Source: Clostridia bacterium (GTDB lineage: Bacteria; Bacillota; Clostridia; Oscillospirales; CAG-382). From it: 64,000 bases of DNA. Every line of letters begins with the position of its first letter. Position 1 is the stretch's first letter. This document shows positions 9,101-16,990 of this stretch, in pieces. The notes below the pieces were generated by a model. It was not told the origin of the DNA. It did no database searches and saw nothing but the letters and a program-made list of their open reading frames with translations. A program made the translations under genes and the position numbers. The stretch is from positions 1 through 64,000 of the forward strand of contig JAFXBC010000034.1 of NCBI GenBank assembly GCA_017516825.1, read 5' to 3'.

Positions 9101-9326
9101 TGGCCACGTATTCCAGGGTAAGGGGCTCCATGTAGATCTTATCCGCAATGGCGGTATCCGTCATGATGGTGGCGGGATTGGAGTTGGCAAGGACTACCTC
9201 GTAGCCCTCCTCCTTCAAAGCGAGGCAGGCCTGGGTGCCTGCATAGTCGAACTCGGCGGCCTGGCCGATGACGATAGGGCCGGAGCCGATGACCATGACT
9301 TTTTTGATATCTGTTCTCTTAGGCAT
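6147..9326 (-). CDS. carB: Carbamoyl phosphate synthase large subunit CarB
   Basis: 1,059 residues, close to the usual 1,070. It makes carbamoyl phosphate from bicarbonate, two ATP and ammonia, using two homologous ATP-grasp halves plus a C-terminal MGS-like allosteric domain (about residue 930 onward). The start is [20 protein letters not shown], and the second half repeats the motif as [17 protein letters not shown] near residue 553. ATP-grasp signatures such as [11 protein letters not shown]-type strings occur in both halves. Normally ammonia arrives by tunnel from the CarA glutaminase, but the CarA here lacks catalytic residues. One base separates it from carA. Confidence 0.97.
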   Translation of the reverse strand: MPKRTDIKKVMVIGSGPIVIGQAAEFDYAGTQACLALKEEGYEVVLANSNPATIMTDTAIADKIYMEPLTLEYVAKIIRHERPDAIVPGIGGQTGLNLAMQLEKKGVLKECRVELLGTPAESIERAEDRDLFKKLCEEIGEPICPSDIAESIPQAEKVAEQIGYPVVLRPAFTLGGTGGGFADNVEELREIMKNALKLSPVHQVLIEKSIKGYKEIEYEVMRDANDTAIAICNMENVDPVGIHTGDSVVVCPCQTLTNKEAQLLRDSALKIIRALKIEGGCNVQFALDPQSFRYYVIEVNPRVSRSSALASKASGYPIARVTAKIAVGMTLDEIKLPAIPACCEPTLDYVVTKMPRFPFDKFADASNKLSTQMKATGEVMSIGRTVEESFLKAIRSLEIGVYHLHMKKFDHTPTEELLTYICDGTDDRLYAMAELLRRGVDSDTICKATMIDLLFVDILRHIVDLEKEIAEKPFDLETLKEAKHYGFCDRAVADCWKTTEDAVWNFRKENGLFPVYKMIDTCAGEYAADVPYLYSTYGDENESVASDRKKIIVLGSGPIRIGQGVEFDYSTVHAVMTIKANGYEAIIINNNPETVSTDYTCSDKLYFEPLTTEDVCNIIELEKPYGVIASLGGQTAINLAEPLRNRGVTIIGTDCEAIERAENRDSFEKVLFSLNIPQPKGRAVTCVEDGITAASEIGYPVLVRPSFVLGGRAMQIVANEQQLRQYLKTAVEIDEDRPVLVDKYIIGKEVEVDAVCDGKDVFVPGIMELVERTGIHSGDSISVYPTFTLSQAVRDTILDYTKKLGLGIGIVGLYNIQFIVDKEDNVYIIEVNPRSSRTVPFLSKSTGYCLADIGTLVILGKSLKEQGINDIYPGDKDKWYVKVPAFSFQKLRGMDAYLSPEMKSTGEAIGYDRRLNRALYKALQASGMQVVNYGTLLATIADKDKEEALPLIRRFYQMGFNIEATSGTAKFLKENGIRTRVKKKLNEGSEEIFESIRQGYVNYVINTRDYQSAGAATDGIDIRRCAVENGVTIFTALDTVRVLLDVLEEITMEISTIDS

Positions 9327-9327
9327 T

Positions 9328-10416
9328 TTACTTGGCCTCCTTCATGGCGGTGATGAACATATCGAAGAGGTAAGCGCTGTCCTGGGGACCGGGGGCGCTT
9401 TCGGGGTAGTACTGGACGGAGAAGATGTTGTCCTCCTTGCAGGCCAGACCCTCCACGGAGCCGTCTACCACGCAGGTGTGGGTGACGGTGAGGGGAGTGC
9501 TTGCCAGGGAAGCCTCGTCCACCACGTAGCCGTGGCTTTGAGAGGTGATCTCGATCTTGCCGGTGACCAGGTTGCGGACGGGATAGGTGCCGCCTCTGTG
9601 TCCCGTCTTCATGGCTACGATCTTGGCGCCGTAGGCCATGGCGATGAGCTGATGTCCCAAGCCGGTACCGAAGATGGGCTTCTTGCCCTTCAGCTTGTTG
9701 ATGAGATCACAGACCGGGGAGGCGTCTGCGGGGTCCCCGGGACCGTCGGAGATGAGGATGCCGTCGGGCTTGTTGGCCAGGACGGATTCCACGGTGGAAT
9801 CCCAGGGCATCACGGTGACGTTACAGCCCAGCTTGTTGAAGGTGCGGATGACGGAAAGCTTGGTGCCGCAGTCGATAACCACCACGTTGAAGATATGGTC
9901 GGGGGTGCGGGAGAACCAGCGCTTGCGACAGCTGACACGGGCAACCAGATCCTTGACCACGGGGGTCTCGGCGATGATCTTCAGCCCTTCCTCCAGGGAG
10001 GTCTCTACCCCTGTGATGAGACAGCGGCAGTTGCCGTTGTCACGGAGGTGGCGGGCCAGCTTGCGGGTGTCGATGCCCTCCATACCGGGAATATCGTCTT
10101 CCTCCAAAATCTCCGCCAGCGTCTTGGTGGTACGGAAGTTGGAGGGGTTGTCGCAGTAGCTCCCCACGATCAAGGCACCCAGAGAGGGGGTGCGGGACTC
10201 AAAGTCCTCGTCGGTGATGCCGTAGCCGCCGATGAGGGGGTAGGTCATGACCAACGCCATACCTGCGGCAGAGGGGTCGGAGATGATCTCCTGGTAGCCC
10301 GTCATGGAGGTATGGAATGCGAGCTCGCACACGCGGTCGCAGGTTGCACCGAAGCCGTAGCCGTAATATTCGCTACCGTCTTCCAGAATCAGTTTGCGGT
10401 CAAATTGTCTTGCCAT
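9328..10416 (-). CDS. carA: Carbamoyl phosphate synthase small subunit CarA with a degenerate glutaminase site
   Basis: 362 residues, full family length. The fold is intact: [11 protein letters not shown] and GIDTRKL in the N-terminal domain, SDGPGDP and the amidotransferase core after residue 175. The nucleophile motif, normally GICLGHQ, reads GTGLGHQ, so the catalytic Cys is Gly252. The HPE motif reads YYPE, so the catalytic His is Tyr337; Glu339 is kept. The glutamine-site motif QNHGF reads QSHGY. This subunit should not hydrolyse glutamine and may only stabilise CarB or guide free ammonia. The nucleotide codons (GGC and TAC) are unambiguous. Mammalian CPS1 offers a known precedent for an ammonia-only enzyme. 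Confidence 0.95.
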   Translation of the reverse strand: MARQFDRKLILEDGSEYYGYGFGATCDRVCELAFHTSMTGYQEIISDPSAAGMALVMTYPLIGGYGITDEDFESRTPSLGALIVGSYCDNPSNFRTTKTLAEILEEDDIPGMEGIDTRKLARHLRDNGNCRCLITGVETSLEEGLKIIAETPVVKDLVARVSCRKRWFSRTPDHIFNVVVIDCGTKLSVIRTFNKLGCNVTVMPWDSTVESVLANKPDGILISDGPGDPADASPVCDLINKLKGKKPIFGTGLGHQLIAMAYGAKIVAMKTGHRGGTYPVRNLVTGKIEITSQSHGYVVDEASLASTPLTVTHTCVVDGSVEGLACKEDNIFSVQYYPESAPGPQDSAYLFDMFITAMKEAK

Positions 10417-10448
10417 ACTGTTTTACACCTTTCTATATCAATGGAAAC

Positions 10449-11651
10449 TTATCGGGTATAGTACTTGTCGCCTATGGAGGTGAGCACCCATCTGCCCAGG
10501 ACTTCCATGCCCTTGAAGGGAGTGCTTCTGCCTTTGGTGGCGAAGGTATCGGGATCGATGACGTAGGGGGTCTTTACCTCAAAGACGGTAAAGCCCGGGT
10601 CGGCGGTGATGCCGAATCTTGCTCTGGGGTTGGTACAAAGGAGATCCACCAGCTTTTCTAAGGGGAGGATCCCCGTTTTGACCAGGTGGGTATACAGCAC
10701 CGGGAAGGCGGTCTCCAGACCTACCACGCCCATCAGGCTCTTTTCCAGCCCCTTCCCCTTCTCCTCGGCGGAGTGGGGAGCGTGGTCAGTGGCGATCATA
10801 TCGATGGTGCCGTCCAGGATGCCCGCAATCAGGGCTTCCCGGTCTTCCCTGCCACGGAGAGGCGGGTTCATTTTGAAGCGGCCGTCCTCCTGCAGATCCT
10901 CGTCACACAGCACCAGGTAGTGGGGGCCCGTTTCGCAGGTGACGTTCAAACCCTCTGCCTTTGCCTTGCGGATCAGCTCTACGCTCTCTTTTGCGGAGAC
11001 GTGACAGACGTGGTAGGCACATCCCGTCTCTCTTACCAGCTCCAGGTCTCTGGCGATGGGCAGGTATTCACTTTCACTGCAGATGCCTCTGTGGCCGTGC
11101 CGTTTTGCGTAAACACCGTCGTGGATATAGCCGCCCTTCAAAAGACTGTTATCCTCACAATGGGCAACGATCATCTTCCCCAAAGCCTTGGCGCGAAGCA
11201 TGGCGTCCCGCATCATCTCACGGCTTTGGACGCCTCTGCCGTCGTCGGAGAAGGCTACGACCTTCTCGGCCATTTCCTCCAGGTCTGCCAGGGTCTCCCC
11301 TTTTTCTCCCACCGTGATGGCGCCGTAGGGCAGGACGGCGATACGACCGTCTTCCCGGATGGCATCCAACTGGAGCTGAAGATGCTCTGCGGAGTCGGGA
11401 ACGGGGTTCAGGTTGGGCATGGTGCAGACTGCGGTATATCCCCCGCTTATGGCGGCATCGCATCCTGTATGCACCGTTTCCTTATAAAAATATCCCGGCT
11501 CTCGGAAATGCACGTGCACATCACAAAAACCGGGCAATATCAAATAGGAATGGGAAAGGATGGGAGAAAAACCTCCCGCTTCCAGAAACGTGCGGATGGC
11601 TTCGGACAAGGCTTGATTCTGCATGACCTGCTCTCTTTCTGCCTGCTTCAT
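10449..11651 (-). CDS. pyrC: Dihydroorotase PyrC (class I)
   Basis: 400 residues. It cyclises carbamoyl aspartate to dihydroorotate using zinc. The metal-binding DVHVHFREPG motif is near residue 44, further metal ligands lie in VAHCEDN and CHVSAKE, and the catalytic Asp is in ATDHAPHS. The start at 11651 has GGAAAGGA upstream; the open frame runs on to 12053 but only because it crosses pyrR in another frame. Length and motifs fit class I dihydroorotase, the Firmicutes type. It lies 14 bases after pyrR and 32 bases before carA. Confidence 0.95.
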   Translation of the reverse strand: MKQAEREQVMQNQALSEAIRTFLEAGGFSPILSHSYLILPGFCDVHVHFREPGYFYKETVHTGCDAAISGGYTAVCTMPNLNPVPDSAEHLQLQLDAIREDGRIAVLPYGAITVGEKGETLADLEEMAEKVVAFSDDGRGVQSREMMRDAMLRAKALGKMIVAHCEDNSLLKGGYIHDGVYAKRHGHRGICSESEYLPIARDLELVRETGCAYHVCHVSAKESVELIRKAKAEGLNVTCETGPHYLVLCDEDLQEDGRFKMNPPLRGREDREALIAGILDGTIDMIATDHAPHSAEEKGKGLEKSLMGVVGLETAFPVLYTHLVKTGILPLEKLVDLLCTNPRARFGITADPGFTVFEVKTPYVIDPDTFATKGRSTPFKGMEVLGRWVLTSIGDKYYTR

Positions 11652-11665
11652 GTTTTTTCCTTTCC

Positions 11666-12202
11666 TTATCTGTCGCAAATGTAGACGGCGGATTCTCCGT
11701 CGATGCAATGGGTCAATACGGTAACCACCTCGGTCTTGGCAGTGGGAAGGTTCTTCCCCACATAGTCCGGGCGGATGGGAAGCTCTCTGTGGCCTCTGTC
11801 CACCAAGGCTACCAGCTGGACAGAACGGGGTCTTCCGAAGGAGAACACCGTCTCGATGGCGGCACGGGCGGTTCTGCCTGTGTACATCACGTCGTCCACA
11901 ATGAGGACGTCCTTGTCCGTCACGTCGAAGGGGATCTGGCTCCCCACCAGGGCGGCCTGCTTCTCCTCGGGCGGGAGATCGTCGCGATGGAGGGTCACGT
12001 CCAACGTACCCATAGGCACAGTCTTGCCCTCGAAGCGAAGGATGTTCTCGCACAAGGTACGGGCAAGAGGGACTCCCCTGCGGAGGACGCCTAAGATACA
12101 GATCTCATCCACACCGCGGTTGCGCTCGATGATCTCGTGGGTGATACGGGCAAGGGCACGGGAGACCGCCGCCTCGTCCATCACCTGGGCTTTACGAACC
12201 AT
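11666..12202 (-). CDS. pyrR: Bifunctional pyr operon attenuation regulator / uracil phosphoribosyltransferase PyrR
   Basis: 178 residues. PyrR binds UMP and the pyr leader RNA, promoting termination, and has weak uracil phosphoribosyltransferase activity. The PRPP loop VLIVDDVMYTGRTARA is clear, as is the basic LGVLRRGVPLA segment. The start at 12202 has ACGGAGT upstream; the frame stays open to 12364 through the leader RNA, which is not coding. As first gene of the operon, directly behind a PyrR-type attenuator, it controls the whole UMP pathway. Confidence 0.96.
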   Translation of the reverse strand: MVRKAQVMDEAAVSRALARITHEIIERNRGVDEICILGVLRRGVPLARTLCENILRFEGKTVPMGTLDVTLHRDDLPPEEKQAALVGSQIPFDVTDKDVLIVDDVMYTGRTARAAIETVFSFGRPRSVQLVALVDRGHRELPIRPDYVGKNLPTAKTEVVTVLTHCIDGESAVYICDR

Positions 12203-12234
12203 GTCAAAACTCCGTAAAAACAAATTTCTGCAAC

Positions 12235-12335
12235 AAAAAATCTTGCCAAGGCGGCAAGACGACACAACAAACCTGTGGGCATACTCCCACCGGAATTTTT
12301 TTATGACATCTTGCCGGTCTCTCTGTACCGAGTTA
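12235..12335 (-). promoter_or_regulatory. PyrR-dependent transcription attenuator in the pyr leader
   Basis: Read leftwards from the promoter: a PyrR-type loop CAGAGAGACC (12316-12325), then CGGCAAGATG which can pair with CGTCTTGCCG further on to form an antiterminator, then a terminator hairpin TCTTGCC/GGCAAGA (12241-12259) followed by six T. The two structures share CTTGCC and exclude each other. This is the known Bacillus pyr logic: PyrR-UMP holds the first loop and lets the terminator form. Sequence and position just before pyrR make the call firm. Confidence 0.9.
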
Positions 12336-12354
12336 AAGATTTTTACTGTCCTAT

Positions 12355-12383
12355 ATTGTACCACCCAAATCCCCTCTTGTCAA
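12355..12383 (-). promoter_or_regulatory. Promoter of the pyr operon
   Basis: Read leftwards: -35 TTGACA (12378-12383), a 17-base spacer, -10 TACAAT (12355-12360). The predicted start near 12348 gives a leader of about 145 bases before pyrR. Confidence 0.9.
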
Positions 12384-12424
12384 GGGTTAAAAACAAGTTT
12401 TTTGAAGATTTTTCGGAAAACCCC

Positions 12425-12470
12425 TTGACAGCGTAACAATGTTATGCTACAATATGCGTAACAATGTTAC
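12425..12470 (+). promoter_or_regulatory. Promoter with tandem palindromic operators, YhbD-like/bactofilin operon
   Basis: -35 TTGACA (12425-12430), 17-base spacer, -10 TACAAT (12448-12453). The spacer is filled by the palindrome GTAACAATGTTAT (12433-12445) and a second copy, GTAACAATGTTAC, follows at 12458-12470, 25 bases on. A palindrome inside the spacer is where MerR-type regulators act, and the first gene encodes a MerR-like protein, so autoregulation is likely. Confidence 0.85.
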
Positions 12471-12485
12471 GAAAGGCGTGATGAA

Positions 12486-12860
12486 GTGGAGCAGGAGCTG
12501 ATTTCCAAGAAGGATCTGCTAGCCAAATACGGCATTTCCTACGGGGCCTTGTACCGCTGGAAGCGGATGGGGCTGATCCCGGAGGATTGGTTTTTGAAGA
12601 AGGCCGCGGTGACAGGGCAGGAGACGTTTTTCCCGAGGGGGCTCATCTGTGAACGGGTGGAGCTGATCTTAGGAAAGAAGGACGTTTCCCTGGAGGAGCT
12701 GGCGGCGGAGCTGAACGGCAAGGAACGGGCGGAGGCGGTGCTTTCCCTTTCCACGGTATACGGCGAGAAGCAATTTAAGGTATCGGAGCTTTTGCAGGTG
12801 AAGGTGATCTGCGGGGGCAAGGAGAAGGATCTGACGACGATCATCAAGGAGGAATTTTGA
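12486..12860 (+). CDS. YhbD-like (DUF4004) MerR-type DNA-binding protein
   Basis: 124 residues. The N-terminal winged-helix motif (SKKDLLAKYGISYGALYRW, about 7-25) followed by KRMGLIPEDWF matches the DUF4004 family known from Bacillus YhbD, which is encoded next to bactofilin genes just as here. The GTG start at 12486 is chosen because it gives this N-terminus and follows AAAGG by nine bases; the ATG at 12481 is in another frame. The C-terminal half is charged with no clear effector domain. It probably binds the two palindromes in its own promoter. The stop is one base from the bactofilin start. Confidence 0.85.
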   Translation: MEQELISKKDLLAKYGISYGALYRWKRMGLIPEDWFLKKAAVTGQETFFPRGLICERVELILGKKDVSLEELAAELNGKERAEAVLSLSTVYGEKQFKVSELLQVKVICGGKEKDLTTIIKEEF

Positions 12861-12861
12861 G

Positions 12862-13620
12862 ATGGATATGAGGATTTCCGGCAGCGGAAGCATTTCCGGC
12901 GGGGTCTACGACAACGTAAGAGTAAGCGGCAGCGGAAACTGCCAAGGGGATATCAAGTGCAAGAGTTTCCATGGCTCGGGGGCTACCCATTGCAGGGGAA
13001 GTCTGGAGTGCGAGCAGGATCTCCATATTTCCGGCAGCGGGCATATTGACGGCGACGTGAAGGCAAACGAGATCCATTGCTCCGGCAGTCTCCACGCAGG
13101 CGGCGGTCTGGAGGCTACGGTGGAGCTTCACGCTTCGGGAAGCTGTCACGTGGAGAAGGACTGTATCTCCCACGGGACGTTACACGCTTCGGGCAGTCTT
13201 TCCGTGGAGGGCGGGATCGAGGCGGAAAAGGCCGTGGTCTCCGGAAAGCTACTATGCAAGGGGCTTTTGAACGCGGAGCAGGTGGAGATGAAGCTAGAGA
13301 GCCGCAATCCCTCAAAGGTGGGAGCCATCGGCGGCAGTCAGATCATTGTGGAATACGGGAACGACACCCACAGAGGCGGTGTGCGGATCTTCGGGCTGTG
13401 GATCGGAAGCGCCAAGGCCGCACAGGAAAAGGGTATCATCCTGAAGGTGGCGGAATCCATCGAAGGAGACGTTCTGAACCTGGAAGGGGTGGAGACGCCT
13501 TTGGTGGTGGGCAAGGACGTGCGGATCGGAGACGGCTGCCGCATCGGGACGGTACGTTACAGCGGTATTTTGGAGGTTTCCGAAAATGCCGTGGTGGAAA
13601 ACAAAGAGTTTATTGGATGA
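12862..13620 (+). CDS. Bactofilin family cytoskeletal protein
   Basis: 252 residues. It is almost wholly made of short beta-helix repeats of the type GSGSISGG, GNCQGDI, GSGHIDGDV, GSLHAGG, GSCHVEKD, the pattern of bactofilins, which polymerise into membrane-associated filaments without nucleotide. Repeats cover about residues 3-150, then a different segment (AIGGSQIIVEYGND), then a second repeat block to the C-terminus. Length exceeds minimal bactofilins and suits the YhbE/YhbF type. It has an unusual number of Cys and His for this fold. It shares the operon and operators of the YhbD-like gene. Confidence 0.88.
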   Translation: MDMRISGSGSISGGVYDNVRVSGSGNCQGDIKCKSFHGSGATHCRGSLECEQDLHISGSGHIDGDVKANEIHCSGSLHAGGGLEATVELHASGSCHVEKDCISHGTLHASGSLSVEGGIEAEKAVVSGKLLCKGLLNAEQVEMKLESRNPSKVGAIGGSQIIVEYGNDTHRGGVRIFGLWIGSAKAAQEKGIILKVAESIEGDVLNLEGVETPLVVGKDVRIGDGCRIGTVRYSGILEVSENAVVENKEFIG

Positions 13621-13630
13621 AGAACGAAGC

Positions 13631-13775
13631 AGGGAACCTTCTTTTCGGAAAAAGAAGGTTCCCTGTACCCTCCAAGAAAACCTGTTGCCAAACACATTTC
13701 ATGTGTTTGGAGGGGAAAGTTTTAGAGGAGGGCGTTTGAGGGAGGTACCTTTTTCAAAAGGTGCCTCCCTCATTT
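13631..13775 (-). repeat. Three-hairpin intergenic element, copy B
   Basis: On the minus strand: hairpin 1 (13737-13772, 17 bp with one G-T pair), hairpin 2 (13688-13710, arm CCAAACACAT), hairpin 3 (13631-13664, arm AGGGAACCTTCTTTT). The linkers CCCTCC and GGAGGG can pair around hairpin 2, as in copy A, though the bases differ. It lies in the convergent gap between the bactofilin and flavoprotein genes and may act as a two-way barrier. Confidence 0.8.
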
Positions 13776-13777
13776 CG

Positions 13778-14395
13778 TTACCGTATAAAATTCGTTCTTG
13801 CCTTGGTTTGCTCGGGAGGGGTGATCCCCTGCTCCTTCCCTGCGTGGATGCACTGCAGAAGCCAGGCCATATTCTTGCCGATGTTTTCCATAGCGGCCAT
13901 CCCCTCTGCATCCTGCTGTGCCTGCTCCCCGTTTCCGCCGAAGACGTTGTTCCAATAGGTAGAGGACACCACGGGCATGGAGGAGATGGTGAAGTATTTG
14001 TTCAGCACGTCGAAGGATGCCACGGTACCTGCACGGCGGGCCACCGCCACGGATGCTCCGGGCTTGAACATAAAGGCGGGCTTGCCGCTGTAAAAGGCGC
14101 GGTCCAGGAAGGACAATACCCTGCCGGAGGGATGGGCGTAATAGACGGGGGTGCCGAACACAAAGCCGTCGGCTTCCCTTGCCTTCTCTACGAACGCGTT
14201 CACGGCGTCGTCGATGACGCACTTCCCTGTTTTCACGCATTGCATACAGGCAAGGCAATCGGAAACAGGCTCTCCGCCGATGTGGAAGATCTCCGCTTCG
14301 ATGCCGTTTGCTTCCAAAGCTTTTGCGATCTTTGACAAAGCGGCGTAGGTAGTACCGTTTTTGTGGATACTGCCGTTCAACAACAATACCTTCAT
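13778..14395 (-). CDS. Flavodoxin-fold NAD(P)H-dependent oxidoreductase / iron-sulfur flavoprotein family
   Basis: 205 residues. The N-terminus MKVLLLNGSIHKNGTTYAAL is the FMN phosphate loop of the NADPH-dependent FMN reductase superfamily. A cysteine cluster CLACMQCVKTGKC (about 47-59) resembles that of iron-sulfur flavoproteins and of two-domain reductases whose cysteines hold 4Fe-4S. GTPVYYAHPSG near residue 80 is the second flavin loop. It likely reduces an unknown small acceptor in the cytoplasm. It stands alone, bounded on both sides by inverted copies of the three-hairpin element (full copy B downstream, partial copy C upstream). Confidence 0.85.
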   Translation of the reverse strand: MKVLLLNGSIHKNGTTYAALSKIAKALEANGIEAEIFHIGGEPVSDCLACMQCVKTGKCVIDDAVNAFVEKAREADGFVFGTPVYYAHPSGRVLSFLDRAFYSGKPAFMFKPGASVAVARRAGTVASFDVLNKYFTISSMPVVSSTYWNNVFGGNGEQAQQDAEGMAAMENIGKNMAWLLQCIHAGKEQGITPPEQTKARTNFIR

Positions 14396-14409
14396 ACTTA
14401 TCTCCTTTG

Positions 14410-14464
14410 GGGTAGGTTTTCTTGGAGGGTGCGGGAACCTTCTTTTTCCGAAAAGAAGGTTCCC
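14410..14464 (+). repeat. Three-hairpin intergenic element, partial copy C
   Basis: Holds only the last linker (GGTTTTCTTGGAGGGT) and hairpin 3 (14433-14464, arm GGGAACCTTCTTTT, loop tccg). Both parts nearly match copy B, but in the opposite orientation. It lies between the flavoprotein start and the ilvN stop. Confidence 0.75.
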
Positions 14465-14479
14465 ATAAATCGCTCTTTA

Positions 14480-14956
14480 TTATCCTCTGTCCATTGCCGT
14501 AACACCCGTGCGGGCGATCTCCACGATGCCGTAGGTCTTCATCATCTCGAAGAAGGACTCCAGCTTGGAGCGGTCGCCGCAGATCTCGAAGACCAAGGTC
14601 TCGGGGGTGACGTCCAGAGGACGGGCGCGGTAGATCTCCGCAACCCCCATAACGGCGGTACGGTTGGTATCGTTGGCGCGGACCTTCACCAGGAACAATT
14701 CCCTGCAGACGGCATCCGCCTTCAGCTCCTCCACGGAGATCACGTCCACCACCTTGCGGAGCTGGCTCTTGATCTGGGTGATGATCTGGGCGTCCCCGAT
14801 GCACTCGATGGTCATACGGGAGACAGCGGGGTTTTCGGTCTCACCAACGGTAAGACTTTTGATGTTGTAGCCGCGGCGGGCAAACAGCCCGGAAATGCGG
14901 GTCAATACGCCAACGCAGTTGTTGACGAATACGGATAAAACGTGAATCTGTTCCAT
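14480..14956 (-). CDS. ilvN: Acetolactate synthase small (regulatory) subunit
   Basis: 158 residues. It holds an N-terminal ACT domain (VLSVFVNNCVGVLTRISGLF) that binds branched-chain amino acids and a C-terminal domain that activates the large subunit. Length matches the IlvH/IlvN class of 155-165 residues. The start at 14956 has GAGGAAC upstream; the in-frame start at 14998 would overlap ilvB and lacks a ribosome site. It follows ilvB by 11 bases, so the two subunits are co-expressed. Confidence 0.94.
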   Translation of the reverse strand: MEQIHVLSVFVNNCVGVLTRISGLFARRGYNIKSLTVGETENPAVSRMTIECIGDAQIITQIKSQLRKVVDVISVEELKADAVCRELFLVKVRANDTNRTAVMGVAEIYRARPLDVTPETLVFEICGDRSKLESFFEMMKTYGIVEIARTGVTAMDRG

Positions 14957-14967
14957 AAATACGTTCC

Positions 14968-16497
14968 TCAATGATCGGTTAGAACTTCGATGAAGCAAAC
15001 GCCCTTCTCCTTGCGGGCTTCTGTCAACACGGCGGGAAGGCCTTCGCCTTCCGTAGAGCGGACGAAGGGTACGCCCATAGCGGTTGCCATGGCGGGAAGA
15101 TCCATGGCGGGAGTCTCCGTGAGGATGTGTCTGCCTTCGTAGTCCCGATCCTGCAAATCGCAGATCATGCCCAGACGGCGGTTGTTGAACACCACCTGGG
15201 TGATAGGCAGGCGATACTTCACGGCGGTGGAAAGCTCCTGGAGGTTCATGGCGAAGCTACCGTCCCCTGCCAGATTCACCACTCGTTTTCCCGTGGCGAT
15301 GGCGGCGCCAATGGCGGCGGGAAGTCCGAAGCCCATGGTGCCAAGTCCTCCGCTGGTGATGAAATGACGGGGCTTTACAATAGGTAAGCTGTGGCAGGCC
15401 TTGATCTGATGCGCGCCAACCTCGGTGGTATAGACAGCATCGGGGAAGGCGCCGAAAATTTGAGTATACAGCGGATCTCTGGGTACCGCATCGGGGTAGT
15501 AGCGGGGCGCTTTTGCGGAAACCAGGGGCAAAAGGGATTCCAGCACCGCAAAGAGATCCCCTACCACTGCGGAATAGGCGGGGAGGTTCTTGCCGATCTC
15601 CGCTTCGTCGATGTCCAGATGGAGGATCTTGCAATGGGGGGAATGGAGGCGGAGATTTTCCAGCATCCGCTCGGAGAAGCGCAGGCCTGCACCGATGAAT
15701 AAGTCGCAATCGCGGAGCGCCTGCAGGGTGGAGGGGTTGGGTTGTAAGCCCACAAGACCAAGATACTGTTCGTCATCCTGTGGAAAGCTGCCGATGCCCA
15801 TGGCCGTGGTGATCACGGGGGTGCCCAGCTTTTTGGCGAAGGTATAGACCTTCTCTGCGGCGTTCGATGCGATGACGCCTCCGCCCAAGCAAAGGACGGG
15901 GCGGGAGGAACGGTCGATCAGCTCTGCCGCCTCACGAAGCTCCTCTCCCCGGGGCAGGGGGAAGACTTCCTCCGAGGGAGTGGCGGGAACATATTTGGCA
16001 CATTCGTCAAAAATATTTTTGGGAATGTCCACCAGGACGGGGCCTTTCCGACCCGACGAGGCGATACGGAAGGCGCTTCGCAGGGTGTCTGCCAGACTCT
16101 CCACGGACTTGACGATGAAATTGTGCTTGGTGATGGACATGGTCACGCCGTAGATGTCGATCTCCTGGAAGGCGTCCCTGCCCAGAAGGTGCAGGGGAAC
16201 GTTTCCGGTGATGGCCACCATGGGGGTGCTGTCCATATAGGCGTTGGCAAGACCTGTGACCAGGTTGGTGGCACCGGGGCCGGAGGTGGCGGTGACCACG
16301 CCGGGCTTTCCGGTAGCGCGAGCGTAGCCCTCGGCGGCGTGGGTGCAGAACTGCTCGTGGCAGTTGGTATACAGCTTGATCCCCCGTTTGTTTCGCAAGG
16401 CATCCAGCAGAGAGAGGATGGTCCCCCCCGGGTATCCGAAGACGGTATCCACCTTTTGCTCTTGCAAGACCTTGACGATGATCTCGGCACCTTTCAT
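14968..16497 (-). CDS. ilvB: Acetolactate synthase large (catalytic) subunit
   Basis: 509 residues, somewhat shorter than the common 550-590. It uses thiamine diphosphate to make acetolactate for valine and leucine or acetohydroxybutyrate for isoleucine. Seen are the catalytic Glu region GYPGGTILSLLDAL, HEQFCTHAAEGYARATG, and the thiamine-Mg motif GDGSFAMN followed by NN about 27 residues on. The C-terminal segment after the NN is LGMICDLQDRDYEGRH, differing from the usual LGMVRQWQ, so substrate preference may differ. The start at 16497 has AGGAG upstream; a longer frame to 16614 crosses the promoter. Confidence 0.93.
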   Translation of the reverse strand: MKGAEIIVKVLQEQKVDTVFGYPGGTILSLLDALRNKRGIKLYTNCHEQFCTHAAEGYARATGKPGVVTATSGPGATNLVTGLANAYMDSTPMVAITGNVPLHLLGRDAFQEIDIYGVTMSITKHNFIVKSVESLADTLRSAFRIASSGRKGPVLVDIPKNIFDECAKYVPATPSEEVFPLPRGEELREAAELIDRSSRPVLCLGGGVIASNAAEKVYTFAKKLGTPVITTAMGIGSFPQDDEQYLGLVGLQPNPSTLQALRDCDLFIGAGLRFSERMLENLRLHSPHCKILHLDIDEAEIGKNLPAYSAVVGDLFAVLESLLPLVSAKAPRYYPDAVPRDPLYTQIFGAFPDAVYTTEVGAHQIKACHSLPIVKPRHFITSGGLGTMGFGLPAAIGAAIATGKRVVNLAGDGSFAMNLQELSTAVKYRLPITQVVFNNRRLGMICDLQDRDYEGRHILTETPAMDLPAMATAMGVPFVRSTEGEGLPAVLTEARKEKGVCFIEVLTDH

Positions 16498-16534
16498 GGG
16501 AAGAACTCCTTTCTTTTTGTACTTGGATAGGGAT

Positions 16535-16563
16535 ATGATAACACGTGAGAAGAAAAAAAGCAA
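16535..16563 (-). promoter_or_regulatory. Promoter of ilvBN
   Basis: Read leftwards: -35 TTGCTT (16558-16563), 17-base spacer, -10 TATCAT (16535-16540). The leader before ilvB is only about 30 bases, too short for a T-box or leader peptide. Confidence 0.7.
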
Positions 16564-16573
16564 GTATAAACGC

Positions 16574-16600
16574 AAAAAAAGCCTCCGAAAAGGCTTTTCT
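16574..16600 (-). terminator. Terminator of the zinc-ribbon gene
   Basis: Minus-strand hairpin with arms AAGCCT and AGGCTT and loop ttcgg-like, followed by a run of seven T. It separates the zinc-ribbon gene from the ilvBN promoter. Confidence 0.8.
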
Positions 16601-16642
16601 TGTCCCGAGATCAATAAATCTGACTTACAATTTATAAGTTGA

Positions 16643-16918
16643 TTAGTTTGCTCTCTTTGCCGCGAAACACTCGCTGCAAAGTACCGGTCTGTCGGTCGAC
16701 GGCTGGAAAGGAACTCTCGCTACTTTACCGCAGTTGGCGCATACGGTCTCGAACATCTCTCTGGGCGCTCTTGCAGCGTTCTTCTTTGCGTCTCTGCAAG
16801 CTTTGCATCTCTGAGGCTCGTTCTGGAAGCCCTTTTCAGCATAGAATGCCTGCTCACCGGCGGTGAACACGAATTCGTTACCGCAGTCTTTGCAAACCAA
16901 AGTCTTGTCTTCGTACAT
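16643..16918 (-). CDS. Small zinc-ribbon protein with four CxxC motifs
   Basis: 91 residues. Four CxxC pairs are visible: CKDCG (about 9-13), CKACR (38-42), CANCG (61-65) and CSECF (82-86), enough for two zinc ribbons. The N-terminal half (DKTLVCKDCGNEFVFTAGEQ) matches the widespread probable zinc-binding domain zf-trcl of Clostridia; the second half matches its usual CxxC partner. Such proteins are abundant in this group with no known role, perhaps in RNA or DNA binding. AAGGAG precedes the ATG. The next upstream gene is the SigH-like sigma factor, 72 bases away. Confidence 0.85.
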   Translation of the reverse strand: MYEDKTLVCKDCGNEFVFTAGEQAFYAEKGFQNEPQRCKACRDAKKNAARAPREMFETVCANCGKVARVPFQPSTDRPVLCSECFAAKRAN

Positions 16919-16990
16919 TTGCTTACTCCTTGTAGTATTTTTATAATACTCCCGGGGAAGACCCGGAAAATATTAGCGATGGGAACCCGT

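Noticed and set aside
6999-9353. 784-codon open frame on the plus strand opposite carB
   Set aside because: It mirrors the GC-rich codon pattern of carB, has no ribosome site or recognisable domain, and carB is certain.
11652-12053. N-terminal extension of pyrC
   Set aside because: Frame stays open only because it crosses pyrR out of frame; a good start lies at 11651.
16498-16573. T-box or leader peptide before ilvBN
   Set aside because: Only about 30 bases separate the promoter start from the ribosome site.
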